The notes under the pieces: generated by a model
Database searches by the model: none
Told to the model about the DNA's origin: nothing
The model's input: the letters and a program-made list of their open reading frames with translations, nothing else
In this document: piece by piece, positions 1 to 8,235 of the stretch
Numbering within the stretch: position 1 is the first letter of the stretch
How the letters are laid out: each line of letters begins with the position of its first letter
Translations under genes and position numbers: made by a program
NCBI GenBank assembly: GCA_019454205.1
Contig: CP075369.1
Location: 2,548,501 to 2,612,500 of the forward strand
DNA: 64,000 bases
Direction of reading: 5' to 3'
From: Xanthobacteraceae bacterium
Lineage (GTDB): Bacteria; Pseudomonadota; Alphaproteobacteria; Rhizobiales; Xanthobacteraceae

Positions 1-1272
1 AGCATCCGGCGTCATGCCATTTTGCCGCTGATAGGCGGCAAGCGCCTCGCGCGTCCTGTCGTCGAACTTCCCGTCCGCCGTACCCTGATAGAGACCCAGC
101 GCGGAAAGCCGCTCCTGCAATTCGATCCGCTCCGCGCGCGAGAGCACCTGCTCGCCGCGCGGCCACCCGGCCTCGAATGGCCCGCCGCCGCGAATACGAT
201 CCGCCAGATGGCCGATGGCGAGCGCATAGGCATCGGCCGGATTGTAGCGAAGGATGGTCTGGAAATTCTGCGTCATCAGGAACGCCGGCCCGCGCGCGCC
301 AGCCGGCGCGAGGATATAGCCCTGCGTAGCGGGAAGCTGGCCACGCACGCGCTGCACGCCAAGCGACGCCCATTCCCGCGTGGACTTCTTCACGTTCTTG
401 TTGGCGAGATTGTAATTGAAGCCGCGCGGCAGTTTCACTTCATAACCCCAGCTCAAACCGCGCTGCCAGCCGTTGCGACTCAGATTGTTCGCAGTGGAAG
501 CAAGTGCATCGGGCACGGTGTCCACGAGATCGCGCCGTCCATCGCCGTCGAAATCGACCGCGAGGCGCCGGAAGGTGGTCGGCATGAATTGCGTCTGCCC
601 GAATGCGCCCGCCCACGATCCCTTGAAACGCTCGCGCGCAATGTCGCCGCGCGCTACGATTTCCATTGCCGCGAGAAACTCGGCGCGGAAAAAATCCTGC
701 CTGCGGCCGATGCAGGCGAGCGTCGCAGTAGAGCGGATCACGTCACGGTCGCCGCGGTTCGCGCCGAAGTTCGATTCGATGCCCCAGATCGCCGCAACCA
801 CATACGGGTCGATACCGTAGGTCTGTTCGATGCGCTGGAATACGTTGCGGTACTGCGCGAACATCTCGCGCCCCTTCTCGATGCGGCGCTCCGCGACCAG
901 CGTGTCGATGTAATCCCAGACCGCTTTTGTGAACTCCGGCTGGCGGTCCATCAATTCGAGGATTTTCAGGTCCGGTTCGAGATCGCGCGTCTCGCGATTG
1001 TAGATCGCATGCGAAATGCCGCGTTGCGCAGCCTGCGGCGCAATACCGGCAATACATTGCCTGAAGTTGGCCGCGCCCTGTGCAATCGCCTGCTGCGTCA
1101 TCGCAGGATGCGTGGCGGGCTGCGCATTCGCGGGCTTACCCGGCAGGTTGTTATGCGTGCGAACCGGCTCGTTGAAACTTTGTGTAGAAACCGGGTCGCT
1201 CGCACACGCCATCAGCGATGCAGAGATGCCCGCAAGCGCACAGACGCGCGCCACGTTCGTCAACCGTTTCAT
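1..1272 (-). CDS. Lytic murein transglycosylase, lipoprotein, MltB-like (3' end cut by window edge)
   Basis: This gene encodes a peptidoglycan-cleaving lytic transglycosylase of the MltB/SltB type, and its C-terminus lies beyond base 1. The ATG at 1272 opens a lipoprotein signal whose lipobox LMAC places the acylated Cys near residue 23. The body carries the family signatures YGIDPYVVAAIWGIESNFG, which holds the catalytic Glu, and GAFGQTQFMPTTF, followed by DFDGDGRRD. The last readable part resembles a peptidoglycan-binding-1 domain (LQERLSALGLYQGTADGKFD). It should act at the inner face of the outer membrane in wall turnover. The outer-membrane barrel gene upstream on the same strand ends 50 bases before its start. 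Family assignment is secure; the exact Mlt class is inferred. Confidence 0.9.
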   Translation of the reverse strand, partial: MKRLTNVARVCALAGISASLMACASDPVSTQSFNEPVRTHNNLPGKPANAQPATHPAMTQQAIAQGAANFRQCIAGIAPQAAQRGISHAIYNRETRDLEPDLKILELMDRQPEFTKAVWDYIDTLVAERRIEKGREMFAQYRNVFQRIEQTYGIDPYVVAAIWGIESNFGANRGDRDVIRSTATLACIGRRQDFFRAEFLAAMEIVARGDIARERFKGSWAGAFGQTQFMPTTFRRLAVDFDGDGRRDLVDTVPDALASTANNLSRNGWQRGLSWGYEVKLPRGFNYNLANKNVKKSTREWASLGVQRVRGQLPATQGYILAPAGARGPAFLMTQNFQTILRYNPADAYALAIGHLADRIRGGGPFEAGWPRGEQVLSRAERIELQERLSALGLYQGTADGKFDDRTREALAAYQRQNGMTPDA

Positions 1273-1322
1273 TCGTCCTCGCAACTACGCAGCACAAACT
1301 TCGCGAGAACGGCGCTCCAGAC

Positions 1323-2858
1323 CTATCGCTGCAATCGAATGCCGATCAGCCCGATATTCGCCGTGTAGTCGGAACCGGGAACGTTCGAGAAAAGCTGCTC
1401 GTGGCGATACTCCGCCTTGAGCGCGAGCGACCGGTTCAGGAAATACGTCAATGCAACGGAAGTTCGTAAATAATCGTTAACCAGCCCGGAACCGCGGTAA
1501 TCCTCGATGGTGTAACCGAGGCTGGCAGAAGCGATCAGCCAGCGGCGGAATGCGTGCTCCACGACCAGCCGCGCTTCCCGGCGCAATACGCCGGCCGCCC
1601 CCGGCACGATGGTTTCGTCGATGGCCGAGGTCGCGTTCAGCCGCACCGTGGTCAGCCCGGTTGCGCGCCAGATCAGCGAGGAGTCGACGATCACGCCCTG
1701 GATGTCGTTGAGCGACGGATCGGCATAGGTGCGGATCGCGTAACCGGCCGAAATCTCGCCGGAGAGCACTTCCTTCCTGCCGAAGGTGAAGCCCGCGCGC
1801 ACAAGCGCGCCCTCGGAGTCGCGCTGGATGCCGGTGAAATCGACTGCGAGGTCGCGCTCGCGCTTGTCCACCACCGTCTCGATGAACGGCATCACATCCG
1901 GCGACCATTCATAGGCCGCGCGCAGCCGCAGCGAATACTGGTTGTAGTCGCGATCCGAAAGATCGGCGACCGTGCCGTTGGTCAGCTTCGCGTTGTCGTA
2001 GACATTGCGCTCGAAAGCCGTGCCCGCAGTGAGTTCGAGCCGGTTGAAGCGCTGCACATAGGCCGCACCCACGCCGAACGTATAGATGTTCGGCAGTTCC
2101 GCGACCGAGGCAGTGAGGTTAGGGCTGCCCGGATTCTCGGTGCGCAGTGCGAACTTGCCGTCCACCTCGATGCGGCCGTCGCGCGTCACGTCGATGCGGC
2201 CACGCAGGTTTGCCTGCAAGTCGGGACGGTTCAGGCCCTCGATGTCGAAGTAGTGCGTGTAACTGCCGCGCATATCCAGCGTGAGCTGATGCCGCGACCA
2301 GTCGGAAGCCGCGAGCAATTGCGCGGTCGCTACACTCAGGCTCGAACCCTGCCCGTTCGCGACGCGCGTGGCATTCGTGTCGTAGCCGTAGTCTACGTCG
2401 ATACTCGGCCGCAGGATGAACGTGCCGGAGCGGAACCCGATTGGCGCGAACGGCTCGTCTTCTGGCACGGCACGGCGGCGCGGGCGCTGGACGATACTGC
2501 CGGTGACATCGGCGGCCGCGTTCTGTTGCTGCACGCGCAGCAAGCCGGGGTTGCGGTTCACCTGCGCGGGTGGAATTGCAGGCTCGGTGTTTTTCGTCGC
2601 CTGCTTTTTCTTCGCGCCCTTCGTGTTTTTCTTTTTCTGCGAGACGAAACCGGTCGTCGCCGCACCGGAGCCGGGCGGGCTTGCGTAAGGCGGATCGAAG
2701 CGTCCTGCCGCCACGCTCATCTCGCCGATGTTCTGCCGGTTGCCGGAAAGGTTGAGCCGGTCCTGCCGGTCGCGATCGTCCGTCGCGGTCTGCGCGAACG
2801 CAGCCGAACAGCACGCGAGCATAAGCACCGCGGCAAACGCGCGGGCGCTTCCGCTCAT
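1323..2858 (-). CDS. Outer membrane beta-barrel protein (BBP2-like)
   Basis: The protein has about 511 residues. I chose the ATG at 2858 because it starts directly at a signal peptide (MSGSARAFAAVLMLACC, cut near AFAQ); an in-frame TTG at 2903 would add 15 residues of little sense. After a Lys/Gln/Pro-rich low-complexity segment (roughly residues 70-130) the rest alternates short amphipathic strands with aromatic ends and finishes with strand-like repeats (ALKAEYRHEQLF, then IGLIGIRLQR), as in the rhizobial barrel family often tied to surface polysaccharide export. No enzymatic motif is visible. It lies upstream of the transglycosylase on the same strand and diverges from kdsD. The barrel call is good; its function is unknown. 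Confidence 0.75.
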   Translation of the reverse strand: MSGSARAFAAVLMLACCSAAFAQTATDDRDRQDRLNLSGNRQNIGEMSVAAGRFDPPYASPPGSGAATTGFVSQKKKNTKGAKKKQATKNTEPAIPPAQVNRNPGLLRVQQQNAAADVTGSIVQRPRRRAVPEDEPFAPIGFRSGTFILRPSIDVDYGYDTNATRVANGQGSSLSVATAQLLAASDWSRHQLTLDMRGSYTHYFDIEGLNRPDLQANLRGRIDVTRDGRIEVDGKFALRTENPGSPNLTASVAELPNIYTFGVGAAYVQRFNRLELTAGTAFERNVYDNAKLTNGTVADLSDRDYNQYSLRLRAAYEWSPDVMPFIETVVDKRERDLAVDFTGIQRDSEGALVRAGFTFGRKEVLSGEISAGYAIRTYADPSLNDIQGVIVDSSLIWRATGLTTVRLNATSAIDETIVPGAAGVLRREARLVVEHAFRRWLIASASLGYTIEDYRGSGLVNDYLRTSVALTYFLNRSLALKAEYRHEQLFSNVPGSDYTANIGLIGIRLQR

Positions 2859-3026
2859 CCACAGTCGCGGCGAGATAGGTCCCGGCAAAACAAACGCCCG
2901 CAATGGCTTGAATGGTTAACGAAGGTAAAACGGGCATGGTTAATGCTTCGTTGTCCGATCCTCCGGATTGGCCTCGAACCCTCGGCCCGTGCTAGGGAAT
3001 CGGCCCGTTTCCAACCTCAGGTTCCA

Positions 3027-4049
3027 ATGCAAAAGCCCGGCAAAAGCCCTGCGCAGACGCCCGCCTCGCTCCATACCGCCTCCGCCCTCCGCACGCTGGA
3101 AACGGAAGCAAAGGGCATGAGCGCGCTGTCCGCGGCCTTCGCGGGTGTGCTGGGACAGAGCTTCGCGGATGCGGTCGAAAGAATCCGCGCCGTGTCCGGC
3201 CCGCGCGGCGAGAACGGGCGCGTCATCGTCACCGGCATGGGCAAGAGCGGCCATGTCGGCCGCAAGATCGCGGCGACACTTTCCTCCACGGGCACGCCCG
3301 CCTATTTCGTGCATCCCGGCGAAGCGAGCCACGGCGACCTCGGCGTCATTTCCGACAAGAACGACGTGATCCTCGCGCTGTCATGGTCCGGCGAAACCGC
3401 CGAACTGCGCGACCTCGTCGATTATGCGAACCGCTTCAGCGTCACGCTGCTCGCCGTTACCTCGAACGCGGACTCCGCGCTCGCGCGCGCGGCGGATATC
3501 GTGCTGCTGCTGCCCGCCGCGCCGGAAGCCTGCCCGAACGGACTTGCGCCGACGACTTCGACGCTGATGCAACTTGCGCTCGGCGATGCGCTCGCGGTCG
3601 CGCTGCTGGAAAGCCGTGGCTTCACCGCCCTCGATTTCAAGGCGCTGCATCCGGGCGGCAAGCTCGGCGCGAACCTGCGCTTCGTGCGCGACCTCATGCA
3701 TACCGGCGAGCGCGTGCCGCTTGTGCAATTCGGCACGCCGATGTCGGAAGCGATTGTCGAGATGTCGGCGAAAGGCTTCGGCTGCGTCGGCATCGTCGAT
3801 GCGAACGGCGCACTGGCCGGCATCGTCACCGACGGCGACCTGCGCCGCCACATGAGCAGCGACCTGCTCGGCAAGACGGTCGAAAGCGTGATGACCCGCA
3901 ATCCGAAAACCGCGCGCCCCGATCAGTTAGCGGCGGAAGTGCTGGAGCATCTCAACACGTCGAACATCACAGCACTGTTCGTGGTGGAGGACCGCAAGCC
4001 GTCCGGCCTGATCCACCTGCACGACCTGCTGCGGATCGGCGTCGCGTAA
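3027..4049 (+). CDS. kdsD: Arabinose-5-phosphate isomerase, KpsF/GutQ family
   Basis: This 340-residue enzyme should interconvert ribulose-5-phosphate and arabinose-5-phosphate, the first step towards KDO for lipopolysaccharide. It has an N-terminal SIS domain (about residues 45-180) with the nucleotide-sugar loop GMGKSGHVGRKIAATL and the second loop LSWSGETAEL, followed by the family stretch LDFKALHPGGKLG. Two CBS domains (about 210-335) follow, with GIVTDGDLRRHM in the first. The reading frame stays open far upstream into the divergent gene, but the ATG at 3027 gives the usual family N-terminus and length. It converges on the NfeD gene with only three bases between the stops. Confidence 0.92.
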   Translation: MQKPGKSPAQTPASLHTASALRTLETEAKGMSALSAAFAGVLGQSFADAVERIRAVSGPRGENGRVIVTGMGKSGHVGRKIAATLSSTGTPAYFVHPGEASHGDLGVISDKNDVILALSWSGETAELRDLVDYANRFSVTLLAVTSNADSALARAADIVLLLPAAPEACPNGLAPTTSTLMQLALGDALAVALLESRGFTALDFKALHPGGKLGANLRFVRDLMHTGERVPLVQFGTPMSEAIVEMSAKGFGCVGIVDANGALAGIVTDGDLRRHMSSDLLGKTVESVMTRNPKTARPDQLAAEVLEHLNTSNITALFVVEDRKPSGLIHLHDLLRIGVA

Positions 4050-4052
4050 GCC

Positions 4053-4493
4053 TTACGCCTTCTCGACGATCAGACTTGCGCCATCGGCCTGCGTCACGCG
4101 CACCTTGCTGCCTGCGGGACAGTCCGGACCGGTGACGCGCCATGTCGAGTCGTCGATCCGTACGCGGCCCGAACCGGATACGATCGGCTCGTCGAGCGTG
4201 AAGATGCGGCCAACGAAAGCATCGGCGCGGCGATTCAGAAACGGCTTGTCCGTTGCCGTCACCACGGTCGGATAAAAACGCCGCCCCAGCAGCACCGAGA
4301 CCACCGACAGGATCGCGAAGATCACGATCTGCACCTGCCAGGTCAGCGACACGATCCAGCCGATTACGCCGGTGGCGATTGCCGCGAGACCGAGCCACAG
4401 CATGTACGTTCCGGGCAACATTACTTCCAGCGCCAGCAGGATGCCGCCGGCGATGAACCAATTCCAGTTGCCAAGTTGCGCGAGGAAATTCAT
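4053..4493 (-). CDS. NfeD family membrane protein
   Basis: This 146-residue protein has two or three N-terminal hydrophobic helices (about residues 10-70) and then a soluble OB-fold domain (about 85-146, with GRVRIDDSTWRVTGPDCPAGSKV in the middle). This is the short, protease-less NfeD form. NfeD proteins pair with SPFH/stomatin proteins in membrane microdomains. The pairing is visible here: the SPFH gene is directly upstream on the same strand with 12 bases between them, so the two are probably one transcript. The precise cellular role of this pair is not known. Confidence 0.88.
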   Translation of the reverse strand: MNFLAQLGNWNWFIAGGILLALEVMLPGTYMLWLGLAAIATGVIGWIVSLTWQVQIVIFAILSVVSVLLGRRFYPTVVTATDKPFLNRRADAFVGRIFTLDEPIVSGSGRVRIDDSTWRVTGPDCPAGSKVRVTQADGASLIVEKA

Positions 4494-4505
4494 CGAAACG
4501 CTCCG

Positions 4506-5474
4506 TTACGTGCGGCGCGGGCCGGTCGGCGAACTGCCGGGGCCGCCCGTACCCGGACGGTTGTCGCCGAACACCGACTTCGACAGCTCGGCGATGCCGC
4601 CAAGCGAGCCGAGAATCGCGGTCGCTTCATAAGGCAGCATGAACACCTTCTGGTTCGGCGACATGGCAAACTGCTCCATCGCCTTCACGTATTTTTCGGC
4701 GATGTAGTAATTCAGCGCGGCGGGCTGGCCGCTGGAAATGGCGCTTGAAAGAACCTGAGTGGCCTTCGCGTCGGCTTCTGCGAGACGCTCGCGCGCCTCG
4801 GCGTCGCGGAATGCGGCTTCGCGGCGGCCTTCGGCTTCGAGGATCTGCGACTGCTTTTCGCCCTCGGCGCGAAGGATTTCCGACTGCCGCTGGCCCTCGG
4901 CTTCCAGTACCACCGCGCGCTTGTCGCGCTCGGCTTTCATCTGGCGACCCATCGCCGCGACCAGATCGGCCGGCGGCACGATGTCCTTGATCTCGACGCG
5001 CGTGATCTTCACGCCCCAGACCGACGACGCGGCATCGACCACTTTGAGCAGGCGGTCGTTGATCTCGTCGCGATGCGACAGCAGCATGTCGAGATCCATC
5101 GAACCCATCACGGTACGGATATTCGTCATGATGAGGTTCTGGATCGCGCGGTTCAGGTTGGTGATTTCGTAGCTCGCGCGCGCGGCGTCGAACACCTGGA
5201 AGAAGGCAACGCCGTCGACCGCCACGGTCGCGTTGTCCTTGGTGATGACTTCCTGCGTCGGCACGTCGAGCACCTGCTCCATCATGTTCACCTTGGAGCC
5301 GATACGGTCGATGAACGGGACGATGAAGTTGAGGCCGGAGGTCAGCGTAGTCGTGTAACGGCGGAAGCGCTCGACCGTATAGTGATAGCCTTGCGGCACC
5401 GTCTTGACGCCCGCAAATACCGTCGCAATGGCAATCACCAGTACGACGATGACGAAAATACTAAAGCCTTCCAT
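4506..5474 (-). CDS. SPFH/Band 7 domain protein (stomatin-like)
   Basis: The 322-residue protein begins with one membrane helix (MEGFSIFVIVVLVIAIATVF), continues into a Band 7 domain (VPQGYHYTVERFRRY, then FIDRIGSKVNMMEQ), and then a long Glu/Arg/Ala-rich coiled coil (about residues 185-245) before a Gly/Pro-rich tail. This is the bacterial stomatin/QmcA layout. I chose the ATG at 5474 because a GGGAGG ribosome site lies 7-12 bases upstream; the frame is open 22 codons further. It is followed by nfeD, its usual partner. It probably scaffolds a membrane microdomain or modulates a protease, by family analogy only. Confidence 0.9.
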   Translation of the reverse strand: MEGFSIFVIVVLVIAIATVFAGVKTVPQGYHYTVERFRRYTTTLTSGLNFIVPFIDRIGSKVNMMEQVLDVPTQEVITKDNATVAVDGVAFFQVFDAARASYEITNLNRAIQNLIMTNIRTVMGSMDLDMLLSHRDEINDRLLKVVDAASSVWGVKITRVEIKDIVPPADLVAAMGRQMKAERDKRAVVLEAEGQRQSEILRAEGEKQSQILEAEGRREAAFRDAEARERLAEADAKATQVLSSAISSGQPAALNYYIAEKYVKAMEQFAMSPNQKVFMLPYEATAILGSLGGIAELSKSVFGDNRPGTGGPGSSPTGPRRT

Positions 5475-5564
5475 GGAGCGCCTCCCGCGCGAGATTCCGC
5501 CGATTTCTCCAAGGATGGCTTGCGCGCGCCGCACTCGCAAGAGGCGGCGGTTTTCACAATTCCG

Positions 5565-6620
5565 TCAGCGCCAGCCGGACAACTCGCGCTCGACGACGTG
5601 ACGCAGAACCCTGATCCCCGCCTCCGAATCGTTCAGGCATGGAATGGCCGCAAAATTCTCGCCGCCATGCTCCCGGAAGATATGCGCATTCTCCATGCCG
5701 ATTTCCTCGATGGTTTCGAGACAATCCGCGACGAAGCCCGGCGTCACCACCGCAAGGTTCTTCACGCCGGCCTTGGCCAGCGCCTCCACGGTCTTGTCGG
5801 TATAGGGCTGGAGCCATTCCGCGCGCCCGAAGCGCGACTGGAAGGTGAGCCGCAGTTTTTCCTCGCTCATTCCCAGATGCTCGCGCAACAGCCGTGCGGT
5901 CTTCACGCACTGGCAATAATAAGGGTCGCCCTTGAGCAGATATTCGAGCGGCACGCCGTGGAACGACGCGATGATCGTATCCGGCTTCCACGCGAGCTTC
6001 GCGATTTCGGCCTGCATCGCTTCCGCGACCGCCTCGATATAGACCGGATCGTCATGCCACGGCGGCGCGATACGAACCGCAGGCTGCCAGCGCATCTCTT
6101 TCAGCGCGTCGAACGTCTTGTCGGCGACCGTCGCGGTCGTCGCCGCCGCGTATTGTGGATAGAGCGGCACGACGAGGATGCGGTCGCAGCCCTGCTCCTG
6201 CAGATGCTTCAGGCGCGATGCAATCGACGGATTTCCGTAGCGCATCGCCCAATCGACATGAAGGTTATCCGCCCCGGAGAAATACGCCGCGACCTTCTCC
6301 GCCTGCGCGCGCGTGATCGTCTTCAACGGGCCTTCGTCTTTTTCCTTGTTCCAGATCTTGTCGTAGTCGCGCCCCTTTGCCTGCGGGCGGCGCGAAAGGA
6401 TGATGACGTTCAGCACGAACCACCACAACGCGCGCGGCGCCTCGATCACGCGGCGGTCCGACAGAAACTCTTTGAGGTATCGGCGCATGGACCAGTAATC
6501 GGTCGCATCGGGCGTGCCGAGGTTGACCAGCAGCACGCCGATCTGCCGGCCGCGCAGCGCGGGATGGTCCGGCGGCAATCCGGCGCCGCGCAATACCGAA
6601 GGGATGGTCGCGTCGTTCAT
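5565..6620 (-). CDS. hemH: Ferrochelatase
   Basis: Ferrochelatase inserts ferrous iron into protoporphyrin IX, the last step of protoheme synthesis. The 351-residue product has the N-terminal signature VLLVNLGTPDATD, the metal-binding His in IIASFHGVPLEYL, and the C-terminal conserved acid in GFVADCLETIEEI. The ATG at 6620 gives normal family length; an open extension to 6821 lacks homologous character. It is divergent from the 5'-nucleotidase gene, leaving only 79 bases for two promoters. No metal-regulatory box was obvious there. Confidence 0.95.
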   Translation of the reverse strand: MNDATIPSVLRGAGLPPDHPALRGRQIGVLLVNLGTPDATDYWSMRRYLKEFLSDRRVIEAPRALWWFVLNVIILSRRPQAKGRDYDKIWNKEKDEGPLKTITRAQAEKVAAYFSGADNLHVDWAMRYGNPSIASRLKHLQEQGCDRILVVPLYPQYAAATTATVADKTFDALKEMRWQPAVRIAPPWHDDPVYIEAVAEAMQAEIAKLAWKPDTIIASFHGVPLEYLLKGDPYYCQCVKTARLLREHLGMSEEKLRLTFQSRFGRAEWLQPYTDKTVEALAKAGVKNLAVVTPGFVADCLETIEEIGMENAHIFREHGGENFAAIPCLNDSEAGIRVLRHVVERELSGWR

Positions 6621-6699
6621 GGCTGACCTCGTGGTGCGCGAATATACCCGTGGCGGCGCGCGCTGCACACATGCTAGAGGAGGCGCAAAGCCGCACATC

Positions 6700-8235
6700 A
6701 TGATCACCCGCCGCTTCTTTCTCGCCTCTTTCGCCGCCGCGCTGGCGCTGCTGAAATCCTTTCGGCCCGCGAAAGCGCAGCCGCGCACGCAGGCCACGCG
6801 CGTCACTTTCGTGCTGGTCAACGATATTTATCTGATGAACGAACAGGCCATGCCGGACGGGCGCGTGCGGGGTGGTTTCGCGCGGCTCGCAACCGTGGTG
6901 AAGGCGGAACGCGCGAAGCATAAGAACGTGGTTCTCGCGCACGGCGGCGACACGCTTTCTCCGTCCGTGATGTCGGGCTTTGACCGCGGCAAGCATATCG
7001 TCGCGCTGACCAACATGGTCGCGCCGGATGTTTTCGTCGCCGGCAATCACGAGTTCGACTTCGGCAAGGAGACGTTCTTCGAACGGATGCGCGAGGCGAA
7101 GTTTCCGCTTTACGGCGCGAACATGCGCCTTGCCGACGGCAATCCCGTGCCAGGACACCGCGACAACATCATGCTCGAACTCGATGGCGTCAAGGTCGGC
7201 ATTGCCGGTATCGCCTACGAGCACTCCGCAAAGCTTTCCTCGCCCGAGGACCTGAAATTTCTTCCGACCATCGAAACGGCGAAAGCGCAGGCGGAACTGT
7301 TGCGCAAACTGGGCGCGGACTTCGTGGTCGAGGTGCTGCACTGTGATCGGGGCGATGCGTTGCTGCTGCAGTTCTCGCGCAGCGCTGATCTTCTGCTCAC
7401 GGGCCACACCCACGACCTCTTCATCAACTATGACGGCGATGTCGGCATCGTGGAGTCGAGCTACGACGCGCATTACGTCACCGCCATCGACGTCGATATT
7501 ACGGTTCGCGAAATCGAAGGCCGCCGCGTCACTGCATGGCGTCCGCAATTCCGCGCCATCGACACCGCCGACGTGACGCCGGACGCCAATGTGGCAGCCG
7601 CGGTCGCGCGCTTCGATGCCGATTTCACCCGCGAAGCGCTGGTTCCGATTGCGAAAACCGAAGTGGAGCTGGATAGCCGCAACGCCACGGTGCGCACCCG
7701 CGAGGCAGCCATCGGCAATCTGTTCTCCGACGCCATGCGGATTTCGATGAAGGCCGACGCCGCGATCATCAACGGCGGCGGCATCCGCGCGGGCAAAGTC
7801 TACGAGGCCAATTCGGTCATCACGCGACTCGACGTGCTGAAGGAGCTGCCCTTCAACAACCGCGTCGTCGTCATCGAGATTAAGGGCGCCGAACTTCGCC
7901 GCGCCATCGAGAATGGCCTTTCGCAACTGCCGGTCGCCGCGGGCCGCTTCCCGCAGGTTTCGGGAATACGCGTGACCTTCGATCCGAAGCGGAAATTCGG
8001 CGAACGCATCGTCTCCATGGAGGTCGCGGGCAGCGCGCTCGACCCGGAAAAGATTTATCGCGTCGCCATCCTCGACTTCCTTGCACGCGGCGGCGACGGC
8101 TACGCGATGCTGCGCGAAGCGAAACGCATCACGCCCGACGCCGATGCGCCGCTGCTCGCCAACGAAGTGATCGCGTATATTCGCTCGCTCGGCACCGTGC
8201 GCGTGAAAACCGACGGCAGGCTGACGCCGCTTTAG
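6700..8235 (+). CDS. Tat-exported bifunctional metallophosphatase/5'-nucleotidase
   Basis: This 511-residue protein belongs to the UshA/5'-nucleotidase family. It starts with a twin-arginine signal (TRRFFLASFAAALALL), so a folded, metal-loaded protein should reach the periplasm. The metallophosphatase domain follows (about residues 33-300) with GGDTLSPS, GNHEFDFG and TGHTHDLF. The C-terminal nucleotide-binding domain (about 320-505) has NGGGIRAG and ends with the LARGGDGYAML loop. The first metal motif reads NDIY where UshA has NDxH, so the usual His is Tyr. An AGGAGG site lies 17 bases before the chosen ATG, rather far. The stop overlaps the end of the opposing ligase gene by four bases. Confidence 0.88.
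   Translation: MITRRFFLASFAAALALLKSFRPAKAQPRTQATRVTFVLVNDIYLMNEQAMPDGRVRGGFARLATVVKAERAKHKNVVLAHGGDTLSPSVMSGFDRGKHIVALTNMVAPDVFVAGNHEFDFGKETFFERMREAKFPLYGANMRLADGNPVPGHRDNIMLELDGVKVGIAGIAYEHSAKLSSPEDLKFLPTIETAKAQAELLRKLGADFVVEVLHCDRGDALLLQFSRSADLLLTGHTHDLFINYDGDVGIVESSYDAHYVTAIDVDITVREIEGRRVTAWRPQFRAIDTADVTPDANVAAAVARFDADFTREALVPIAKTEVELDSRNATVRTREAAIGNLFSDAMRISMKADAAIINGGGIRAGKVYEANSVITRLDVLKELPFNNRVVVIEIKGAELRRAIENGLSQLPVAAGRFPQVSGIRVTFDPKRKFGERIVSMEVAGSALDPEKIYRVAILDFLARGGDGYAMLREAKRITPDADAPLLANEVIAYIRSLGTVRVKTDGRLTPL

Noticed and set aside
22..1368. A 448-codon plus-strand frame over the lytic transglycosylase gene
   Set aside because: The minus strand encodes clear transglycosylase motifs; the plus frame is a shadow with no domain.
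1554..3026. A long in-frame upstream extension of kdsD
   Set aside because: The sequence is antisense to the barrel gene and lacks family similarity; ATG 3027 gives the right length.
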